From the NCBI GenBank assembly GCA_003142955.1, contig PLOH01000070.1, forward strand, positions 32,553 to 80,986: a stretch of 48,434 nucleotides of DNA. Reading direction: 5' to 3'. Source of the stretch: Opitutia bacterium (GTDB lineage: Bacteria; Verrucomicrobiota; Verrucomicrobiia; Opitutales; Opitutaceae). The number at the start of each line of letters is the position of its first letter. Positions within the stretch are counted from its first letter, which is position 1. The position numbers were made by a program, and so were the translations under genes. Positions 42,386-48,434 of the stretch are shown in pieces. The notes beneath the pieces are model-generated. The model was not told the origin of the DNA. It did not search any database and was given only the letters and a program-made list of their open reading frames with translations.

Positions 42386-43642
42386 CTAGGCCTGTCGCCT
42401 CCAGGCGGCGATGAACATGCCGTTGGAGTTTAGTTCATGCGGCCAGAGCAGGACTGAGGTCGGACGGGAGAGATCAGAGGTCAGAGAGTGGAGGTCGGGT
42501 TTCTGAGGCAGGGCGTCCTCGACTGCTGGCGCCTGACTTCTGCCTTCTGCCTTCTGCCCGGCTGTTTCTGGAAACACGGCCACGGGTTTGAATTCGGGAT
42601 GCTTGCGCGTGAATGCGTCGACCGTGTCACTGGTCTCGGCGCGCGTCAGCGTGCAAACGGAATAGATGAGGCGGCCACCGGGTTTGACCGATCCGGCGAC
42701 GTGGTCGAGCAATTGCTGCTGCACCAGGGCAAGTTCGTGCACTTCGGCTGGTGAGACGGTCCAGCGGGCATGCGGATGGCGCTGCCAGGTCCCGACGCCG
42801 CTGCACGGCGCATCAACGAGGACGCCATCGAAACGCGTCCGGGTCGGTGGCGTCGGACCGCCACTCCACGGCACGGTTCGGTAATTGAACACCTCGGCGC
42901 GGGCGGCGCGTTTCTTCAGGACGTCGATCCGGCGTAAGGAACGGTCGCTGGCCCAGATCAGCCCCTTGTTTTGCATGAGATCGGCCAGATGCAGCGTTTT
43001 GCCGCCTTCGCCCGCGCAGGCATCCCACCAGGTTTCGCCGGCCGCTGGCGCGCAGGCGTGCCCGACCAGCTGCGAAGCCAGATCCTGGATTTCGAACTGG
43101 CCCCGCTGGAATGGCTCGGTGAGAAACAGATCCTGCGTGCCGGTGTAGCGAAACGCGGTCGGGAGTCGAAGGGCGATGGTCGAAAGGCGAGAATCGAGGT
43201 TCGAGGGTGGCGAAGCGGCGCTGCAGTCTTCGAGCGTTTGAGGGAGCGAATCGGCGAACTGCTGGCGGACCCGGATCCACAACGGAGGGTCACGCTGGAG
43301 TTGGCGCAGCCAGTCATGGGGGATGGCGTCCATTTCGGCTGCCAGCCACTCCGGCACGGCGCGCGCGGCGAGGGCCTCAGGCTTGACTGCGGCGGAATTG
43401 GAGTCGAAGCGAGCCTGCAATGCCAGGGCGGCCTCGACGCGGCGCTGCGGAGAGTCGTGGGCATCGAGCCACCCGAGCCAGCGGAAGTAGGCGGCGATGG
43501 CTTTGACGATGCCGCGGCGTTCGCCGGGCGAAAGATCCCGGCGATGCGTGAGTTCACGGCGGAGCACGACGTCGACGGGATCACGGGGGGTGATTAGCCC
43601 CAGGATGCGGACGGCGCGGTTGAGGGTGGAGGAGGCGGACAT
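42386..43642 (-). CDS. RsmB-like rRNA m5C methyltransferase (NOL1/NOP2/Sun family)
   Basis: SAM-dependent RNA cytosine-5 methyltransferase of 418 aa. The N-terminal 130 residues match the NusB-like RNA-binding helical region of RsmB. The catalytic domain has the SAM motif DACAGEGGKTLHLAD, motif IV DAPCSGVGTWQRHP and motif VI catalytic Cys in YSVCTLTRAE. Heptad-repeat-derived residues are inserted at about 145-160 (SNLDSRLSTI) and 363-398 (near KPDLHSLTSDL). The reading frame stays open upstream through an ORF6N remnant, so the start at 43642 (MSASSTLNRAVRIL) rests on homology. Family firm, exact target (C967-like) inferred. Confidence 0.85.
   Translation of the reverse strand: MSASSTLNRAVRILGLITPRDPVDVVLRRELTHRRDLSPGERRGIVKAIAAYFRWLGWLDAHDSPQRRVEAALALQARFDSNSAAVKPEALAARAVPEWLAAEMDAIPHDWLRQLQRDPPLWIRVRQQFADSLPQTLEDCSAASPPSNLDSRLSTIALRLPTAFRYTGTQDLFLTEPFQRGQFEIQDLASQLVGHACAPAAGETWWDACAGEGGKTLHLADLMQNKGLIWASDRSLRRIDVLKKRAARAEVFNYRTVPWSGGPTPPTRTRFDGVLVDAPCSGVGTWQRHPHARWTVSPAEVHELALVQQQLLDHVAGSVKPGGRLIYSVCTLTRAETSDTVDAFTRKHPEFKPVAVFPETAGQKAEGRSQAPAVEDALPQKPDLHSLTSDLSRPTSVLLWPHELNSNGMFIAAWRRQA
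42446..42555. repeat. Heptad repeats inside the rsmB-like gene (C-terminal insertion)
   Basis: On the plus strand agatcag-aggtcag-agagtgg-aggtcgg (about 42458-42485) and ctgactt-ctgcctt-ctgcctt (about 42533-42553) are 7-bp-periodic. The second is the reverse complement of the AGAAGNN type seen beside thrS. Both are translated in frame and break the alignment between motif VI and the C-terminal strand. Confidence 0.7.
43162..43208. repeat. Heptad repeat inside the rsmB-like gene (N-terminal part)
   Basis: Consecutive units ggtcgaa-aggcgag-aatcgag-gttcgag (43179-43206) follow gagtcga repeats. They encode SNLDSRLSTI on the minus strand. The order of units parallels the array in dnaE at 45371-45413. 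Confidence 0.65.
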
Positions 43643-43747
43643 CGACCATTCACCAAATACCGGCTGGATCGGAAAAGGAAGCGAAGAATCCGCGGCAGCC
43701 TGTCCCTGCCGAAGGACTCGAATCAATGGAGGGGATACTCCAGGCTT

Positions 43748-44077
43748 CACCTGGAAACCGATCTCTCGCTTTGGTCGATCGGGCGGCGGCGAGAGCAACG
43801 GCAGCAGCTTGCGGTAAACGTCGCGCAGGACGGCATCGTGCACCAGGAGCTTGCGGTCGATCGCCGCCATTCGCGTGAGGATGTCAGTCCCGCTCGCGAG
43901 TCCCTCGCGCATTCGCAGAAACGCGCGGACGATGAATAGGCTCATCTGCACGGCGCGCGGACTATTGAGGACCTTGGCAGCCATAAGAGCTCCGTGCTCC
44001 GTAAAGGCCCAGGGCATATATCGACGGCCGCCGCGGCCGGCTTTTGAGGTCGCAAATTGCGACCTCAAAGCTGCCAT
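43748..44077 (-). pseudogene. Truncated ORF6N-domain gene remnant between dnaE and rsmB
   Basis: The codons encode the C-terminal part of an ORF6N-domain protein: MAALRSQFATSK, GRRYMPWAFTEHGALMAA, PRAVQMSLFIVRAFLRMRE and the family-ending PKREIGFQV. About 70 N-terminal residues are missing; going upstream the frame runs into the dnaE 3' end in another phase. No stop separates it from the rsmB-like start at 43642, so an in-frame fusion could be translated. ORF6N genes are usually carried by phages and mobile elements. The remnant contains the 27-bp palindrome at 44043-44069. Confidence 0.7.
44043..44069. repeat. Near-perfect 27-bp palindrome inside the ORF6N remnant
   Basis: tttgaggtcgcaa (44043-44055), one central A, then ttgcgacctcaaa (44057-44069): 13-bp perfect arms. 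It encodes the conserved LRSQFATS segment of the ORF6N domain on the minus strand. It could be a protein-binding or recombination site or a by-product of codon choice. Confidence 0.75.
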
Positions 44078-44109
44078 CTCAACGGTTGGCTTGCGTGGAG
44101 GACGGGTCT

Positions 44110-47100
44110 TCAGCGCTTCGTCCAGCGGCGAGTTTCCTTGAGCTGGAGGCGCTTCGTTTCGATCAGCGTGCCGGCCACCGCAGGGTGATTCCGCAGTTGC
44201 TGGAAGTGCGCTGGGACCAGCTTCCAGCTCAGGCCGGCTGAAACGTCTGCAAACGGAGCAATGCGGCCGTCGAAGACAAACGCAAATTCGAGGCGGGTGT
44301 CGCCGTAGCTGGCGTCCACCGTGGCGCGCAGGGCACGAAGAAAGGCGACCAGCTCCGGGTGGTCGGGGTGCAGCAGCCAGGTGACTTTCCTGACGAGGGA
44401 GGCGACGATCTGGTCCAGCGGGTAACATTCCTTAACGTTGAGGCGCACCCCGTCGGTTCCGGCGAGCACATTGCCCTGGACGAGCACGGGCGTCTCGGCG
44501 ACGAGGTTGTGCGCATAAGCCTCGTAGGCCTCGGAGAACATATTCATCGGCAGGGACAAGCGCTTGGTTGCCAGCGTGAAGGCGGCCCACGGGCGATTGT
44601 CCTTTTTCGAGAGCTTCTTGGTGATGGCGGAAGGCATGCCGCAGAGGCGGAATTCGCTGCGGTCGGGCAGTTCGCGCAGCTGATCTTCCGGAACGGTATT
44701 GATCGCCTCCGCCAGTCCGGCATAGGCGTTCATCGGATGGCCGGAGATGTAGAAGCCGAGCAGCTCCTTTTCGAACTGCAGCCGCGTCGCGGCCGTGAAC
44801 TGGCGGTCGGGCGGGGGAGTTGCTGCGGTCCTCCCCCCGTTGGTTTTGACCGGCGAGTGGGTTCCGGGACCAAGATCGAGCTGGCTGTGTTCACCGGCGC
44901 CCGGAGCGGTGGTCGACACGGTGGAGGCTTTCCGCGTGTGGCGCAACAATTCGGCGAATTCGCGGGCGAGCCGGGTGCGGTCCGGGAGTGGCGCCGGGGC
45001 GTTGGAATCGGCGAGGTCAAACAGCATGGTCTCGGCTGGTCCGGCCGGCCGATTGGCCGCGGGGACATCGGGACGGAGCGCGGGGTATTTGCGCAGCAAC
45101 TCGCCGAGGGCGGAGAGAGCCTCGTCGATCTGGTCGAACAACTCCTCGCGGGGCGCGCCGCTGAAATCGAAGGCTCCGGTGGCCACCAGGTTTTCCAGCA
45201 CGCGCTTGTTGATCGCCCGCGAATCGGCGCGCAGCAGGAATTCATGGAAATCCCGATAGGGACCGGCCGCTGAGCGTTCGGCCAGGATGCGCTCGGCGGC
45301 CTGCTCGCCCACGCCCTTGATCCCGGCCAGGCCGAAACGGATGGAGCCGCCGTCGGGCGGCGCCGGGTCGGGGGTCGAAAGTCGCGGGACGAGAGTCGAG
45401 GGGCCGGAGTCGACGGGCGCGGGTGGAGAACCGCTGGGCGGGAAGGCGCCCGGCGCTGGACTCTCGATCTTCTGGCGAAAAACCGGCGTGAACATTCCGC
45501 GGGATTCGTTCACGTCCGGGCCCAAAACCGGGATGCCCATGGCCATCGCCTCATCGATGAAGTGCGAGACCTTTTCGGCGTTGCCCAGCTCGGAACTGAG
45601 GACCGCGGCCATGAACTGCACGGGGTAGTTGGCTTTCAGGTAGGCGGTCTGATAGCTGAGGATCGCATAGGCCGCCGAGTGTGACTTGTTGAAGCCGTAG
45701 CCGGCGAATTTGTTGAGAATGTCAAAAATGGCGTCGGACACCGCCTCCTCGATGTTGTGGAGCTGCTTTGCCCCGGACACGAATTTGCCGCGCTCCTGGG
45801 CCATGGCGACGGGGTCCTTCTTGCCCATGGCGCGGCGCAGCATGTCAGCGCCGCCGAGCGTGTAACCGGCGATGACCTTGGCGGCCTCCATGACCTGCTC
45901 CTGATAGACCATCACGCCGTAAGTCTCGTGGCACACCGCCTCAAGGAGCGGATGCGGGAACTTCACCGTCGAGGGATCCTTCTTGCCGCGGATGTAGTCC
46001 GGAATCCACTCCATCGGACCGGGGCGGTAGAGCGCGATCAGCGCGATGATCTCGTCGATCGTGGAGACCTGCAGTTGGCGGCACAGCGCCTGCATGCCGC
46101 TGGATTCCAGCTGGAACACGCCGGTGGTGCGGCCGGAGTTGAGCAGGGCAAACGTCTGGGCGTCGTCGAGCGGAATCTGCTCGAGGTCAAACGAGGGATC
46201 CGCGGTGCGGCGGACGTTCTCCACGGCGTCGGCAATAACGGTGAGGGTCTTGAGGCCGAGGAAGTCCATCTTGAGCAGGCCGAGCTTCGACACGGCGTTC
46301 ATGTCGTACTGCACGGTGACGTCGCCTTCCTGCAGGGTCAGCGGCACGTACTCCTCGAGCGGCGTATCCGTTATTATGATACCGGCGGCGTGTTTGCCGG
46401 TGTTGCGCACCATGCCTTCCAGGACGCGGGCCTCCCCGACGATCTCCCGGGTCACCGGGTTGCGCTCGATCTCGGCGCGGAGCTCGGCGGACTTCGCGAT
46501 CGAGTCGTCGAGCGTGATGTTCAGCTCGTCCGGGATCATCTTGGCGAGGCGGTCGGCCTCGGCGTAGGGCAGATTGTGCACGCGCGAAACGTCGCGGATC
46601 ACCATCTTGGCGCCGAGCGTGCCGTAGGTGATGATGTTGGCCACGCAGGCCTTCCCGTATTTCGTCCGCACGTAATCGATGACCTCGCCGCGGCGCCGCA
46701 TGCAGAAGTCGATGTCGAAGTCCGGGGGCGAAACGCGCTCGGGGTTGAGAAAACGCTCGAAGAGGAGCTTGAAGCGAAGCGGATCGAGATTGGTGATGCC
46801 GAGCAGGTAGGCGACAATGCTGCCGGCGCCGGAACCGCGACCGGGGCCGACGGGTATCCCCTGCAGCCGGGCCCAGTGGATGAAGTCCCAGACGACGAGG
46901 AAGTAGTCGGTGTAGCCGGTTTGCGCGATGATCGAGAGCTCGTAGTCGGTGCGCTCGCACAGCTCTTCCGCGGTGTGGCGGAGGGGGAGCTTGATGGTCG
47001 AACCCGGGATCGTGGCCCGGGATTCGTAATCCACGCCGTAGCGGTGGCGGAGTCCGGCGAGGCAAAGTTGTTTCAAGTACCCGGGCCGGTCGGTCGTAAT

Positions 47101-48012
47101 CTCCGGCGGCAGGGGATAGCGGGGATAGCGCTCGGAGCCCTTGGGGAAGGGAATCTTCAGCTCGCACATCTCCGCCACCGCCTGCGTGTTGCTGATGGCG
47201 CCGGGAATCTCCGCGAAAAGGCTCTCCATCTCCACCCGCGATTTCAGGTAGAACTGTTTGCTGTCAAAACGCATGCGGTCGGTGTCGGCCAGCTTGGCGC
47301 CGGTCTGGATGCACAGCAGGGCATCGTGCGGGCCGGCGTCCTCCGCGCGGACGTAATGGACGTCGTTGGTGCAAACGACCTTGAGGTTGAACTCCTGGGC
47401 CAGTTTGAGCAGGCCCGGCACGATCTGACGCTGCGGAGCCAGCCCATGGTCCTGGATTTCGACGAAAAAATTCTCCCGGCCGTAGATGTCGACAAAGCGG
47501 CCGGCCGCCTTCCGGGCGTCGTCGTAACGCCCGTGAAGCAGGCGTTGCGGGACGAGTGCGGCCAGGCAACCGGTGAAGGCGATCAGACCCTCAGAGTACC
47601 GTGCGAGCGTTTCGAAATCCGCGCGGGGCCGGTAATAAAAACCCCGGAGATGGGCGTCGGACACGAGTTTCAGCAGATTCTGGTAACCGGTATGGTTACG
47701 GGCCAGCAATCCCATGTGGAAGATGGATTTACCTTCCTCGTTGCGGCCGGAGCGTTCCAACCGGGATCCCTCGGTGAGATAGATCTCGCAGCCGATCAGC
47801 GGTTTGATGCCGTGGGATTTGGCCTGGTTATAGAAATCGATCGCGCCGAAGAGATTGCCGTGATCCGTGAGCGCGAGCGCCTTCATCCCAAGTGCGGCCG
47901 TCCGCTGCATCAGCCGGTCAATGCGGCAGGCGCCGTCGAGCAGGCTGTAGTCGGTGTGAACGTGGAGATGGACGAAATTGGTGTCGGCGGTCGGCACGGT
48001 CGGGCCAGCCAA
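44110..48012 (-). CDS. dnaE: DNA polymerase III alpha subunit
   Basis: Replicative polymerase of 1300 aa. Domains in order: PHP (FVHLHVHTDYSLLDGA, LALTDHGNLFGA; residues 12-280), polymerase palm and fingers with catalytic aspartates in PDFDIDF (about 425) and GKKDP/YQEQVM regions, a helix-hairpin-helix (IKGVGEQAAERIL, about 890), OB fold and a C-terminal domain. A heptad-repeat-encoded insert (SGPSTLVPRLSTPDP, about 865-882) interrupts the region before the HhH. The chosen start is TTG (48010-48012); a GTG at 47997 is an alternative and no Shine-Dalgarno is visible. Ends 33 bp before the ORF6N remnant. Confidence 0.96.
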   Translation of the reverse strand: MAGPTVPTADTNFVHLHVHTDYSLLDGACRIDRLMQRTAALGMKALALTDHGNLFGAIDFYNQAKSHGIKPLIGCEIYLTEGSRLERSGRNEEGKSIFHMGLLARNHTGYQNLLKLVSDAHLRGFYYRPRADFETLARYSEGLIAFTGCLAALVPQRLLHGRYDDARKAAGRFVDIYGRENFFVEIQDHGLAPQRQIVPGLLKLAQEFNLKVVCTNDVHYVRAEDAGPHDALLCIQTGAKLADTDRMRFDSKQFYLKSRVEMESLFAEIPGAISNTQAVAEMCELKIPFPKGSERYPRYPLPPEITTDRPGYLKQLCLAGLRHRYGVDYESRATIPGSTIKLPLRHTAEELCERTDYELSIIAQTGYTDYFLVVWDFIHWARLQGIPVGPGRGSGAGSIVAYLLGITNLDPLRFKLLFERFLNPERVSPPDFDIDFCMRRRGEVIDYVRTKYGKACVANIITYGTLGAKMVIRDVSRVHNLPYAEADRLAKMIPDELNITLDDSIAKSAELRAEIERNPVTREIVGEARVLEGMVRNTGKHAAGIIITDTPLEEYVPLTLQEGDVTVQYDMNAVSKLGLLKMDFLGLKTLTVIADAVENVRRTADPSFDLEQIPLDDAQTFALLNSGRTTGVFQLESSGMQALCRQLQVSTIDEIIALIALYRPGPMEWIPDYIRGKKDPSTVKFPHPLLEAVCHETYGVMVYQEQVMEAAKVIAGYTLGGADMLRRAMGKKDPVAMAQERGKFVSGAKQLHNIEEAVSDAIFDILNKFAGYGFNKSHSAAYAILSYQTAYLKANYPVQFMAAVLSSELGNAEKVSHFIDEAMAMGIPVLGPDVNESRGMFTPVFRQKIESPAPGAFPPSGSPPAPVDSGPSTLVPRLSTPDPAPPDGGSIRFGLAGIKGVGEQAAERILAERSAAGPYRDFHEFLLRADSRAINKRVLENLVATGAFDFSGAPREELFDQIDEALSALGELLRKYPALRPDVPAANRPAGPAETMLFDLADSNAPAPLPDRTRLAREFAELLRHTRKASTVSTTAPGAGEHSQLDLGPGTHSPVKTNGGRTAATPPPDRQFTAATRLQFEKELLGFYISGHPMNAYAGLAEAINTVPEDQLRELPDRSEFRLCGMPSAITKKLSKKDNRPWAAFTLATKRLSLPMNMFSEAYEAYAHNLVAETPVLVQGNVLAGTDGVRLNVKECYPLDQIVASLVRKVTWLLHPDHPELVAFLRALRATVDASYGDTRLEFAFVFDGRIAPFADVSAGLSWKLVPAHFQQLRNHPAVAGTLIETKRLQLKETRRWTKR
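45366..45418. repeat. Heptad repeat inside dnaE
   Basis: On the plus strand ggtcgaa-agtcgcg-ggacgag-agtcgag-gggccgg-agtcgac has a 7-bp period. It encodes a Pro/Ser-rich insertion on the minus strand between polymerase core and HhH region. Confidence 0.7.
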
Positions 48013-48037
48013 GACCGCGCCGCAAAATGTTCAAGGC

Positions 48038-48081
48038 AGGAGTTTGGGCGCGAAGCGGGACCGCTTCGCCGCCAAACTCCT
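48038..48081. repeat. Long hairpin between dnaE and rpsU
   Basis: The outer arms aggagtttgg (48038-48047) and ccaaactcct (48072-48081) and inner arms gcgaagcgg (48050-48058) and ccgcttcgc (48061-48069) form a 19-bp stem broken by a 2-nt symmetric internal loop, with a 2-nt apical loop. It lies in the divergent spacer where dnaE and rpsU promoters should be. Confidence 0.75.
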
Positions 48082-48097
48082 TCAGGGAAAATAGGGA

Positions 48098-48125
48098 TTG
48101 ACGGGGAATCCGCCAACTGGACACT
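48098..48125 (+). promoter_or_regulatory. Candidate rpsU promoter
   Basis: TTGACG (48098-48103) and GACACT (48120-48125) are separated by 16 bp, 35 bp upstream of the rpsU ATG. The -10 is weak. Confidence 0.4.
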
Positions 48126-48159
48126 TAACCGTTTTTCCTCAGAACCCTTCGCCTATCAC

Positions 48160-48357
48160 ATGTCTATTGAAATCAAGATCCGCAAGAATGAGCCGGTGGA
48201 TCGTGCGTTGCGCCGCTTGAAGAAGAAGCTTGACCGCGAAAACATCATCAAGGACGTCCGCGCCAAGCGCTACTACGAGAAGCCGTGTGAACGCCGTCGT
48301 CGCAAGAACAAGGTGATGGCTTTCACCGCCATGTTGCGCCGGCGTTACGAGGGCTGA
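48160..48357 (+). CDS. rpsU: 30S ribosomal protein S21
   Basis: Small, very basic ribosomal protein (65 aa) of the 30S subunit platform, near the anti-Shine-Dalgarno end of 16S rRNA. The family signature is VDRALRRLKKKLDRENI followed by RAKRYYEKPCERRRRK. The ATG at 48160 gives the usual length. Divergent from dnaE. S21 is often variable or lost in bacteria with weak Shine-Dalgarno use, which makes its presence here of interest. Positions 48358-48434 after it show nothing I can name. Confidence 0.95.
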   Translation: MSIEIKIRKNEPVDRALRRLKKKLDRENIIKDVRAKRYYEKPCERRRRKNKVMAFTAMLRRRYEG

Positions 48358-48434
48358 CCGCTGTCTGGGACGATCGCGGGCGCGGCAGCCCTGATTCGGC
48401 CGCACCGGGCGGACGCAATCCGGCAGGGGGAAAG

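Noticed and set aside
44077..44428. Upstream extension of the ORF6N frame to an ATG at 44428
   Set aside because: It overlaps dnaE and encodes Arg/Pro-rich shadow sequence with no ORF6N similarity.
45757..48357. 866-aa open frame on the plus strand ending in the S21 sequence
   Set aside because: All but the last 65 codons are antisense to dnaE; only rpsU from 48160 is supported.
1..48434. tRNA, rRNA, CRISPR array or complete insertion sequence
   Set aside because: No cloverleaf or T-loop consensus, no regularly spaced direct repeats of CRISPR length and no transposase-like protein were seen on reading both strands.

Overview
The window is GC-rich, gene-dense bacterial chromosome. The gene content, the many structured intergenic repeats and the small conserved hypotheticals point to a verrucomicrobial lineage, most likely Opitutales/Opitutaceae. 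That placement rests on family knowledge and impression; no 16S rRNA gene is present. An lpxA gene implies a lipid A-bearing outer membrane. I see no prophage, complete insertion sequence, tRNA, rRNA or CRISPR array. The one selfish-looking gene is a truncated ORF6N-domain remnant beside dnaE.

Layout. Positions 1-7395 hold housekeeping genes: thrS (partial), a 72-aa protein, cysS, hemB, a threonine aldolase, aroK and queG. Positions 7556-13865 hold a thioesterase and a GT4 glycosyltransferase on the minus strand. Divergent from them is a compact operon encoding an ACP-dehydratase fusion, a ketosynthase, an SDR and an MGDG-synthase-like glycosyltransferase, which looks like a dedicated lipid or glycolipid pathway. 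Positions 13866-18762 hold two conserved hypotheticals flanking an NAD+ DNA ligase that has a signal peptide and no BRCT domain. Positions 18783-25914 hold aroB, a PD-(D/E)XK-like hypothetical, lpxA, pdxA, a RAM-domain protein, infC, a lipoprotein amidase and an S1/P1-type nuclease.

Positions 26132-35842 are entirely on the minus strand and carry the most interesting region. The genes crcB, DUF190, a cation/proton antiporter, uspA and eno form a fluoride-resistance operon. Downstream of eno, an intact fluoride (crcB-motif) riboswitch sits directly in front of a calcineurin-like phosphoesterase followed by a dynamin-like GTPase. A second, partial copy of the riboswitch lies in the clpP-crcB spacer. 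The riboswitch therefore ties a phosphoesterase and membrane-GTPase pair to fluoride stress.

Positions 35996-37884 hold two paralogous HDOD genes in tandem. Positions 38021-42135 hold an SSS symporter, a DUF1080 protein and a two-gene operon of unknown function. Positions 42386-48357 hold an rsmB-like rRNA methyltransferase with no stop codon separating it from the upstream ORF6N remnant, then dnaE and rpsU.

Repeats are a second theme. Several unrelated inverted-repeat families fill the spacers, and 7-bp-periodic arrays occur both between genes and, in frame, inside rsmB and dnaE. Most genes lack a recognisable Shine-Dalgarno sequence, so several start choices rest on homology or spacing.
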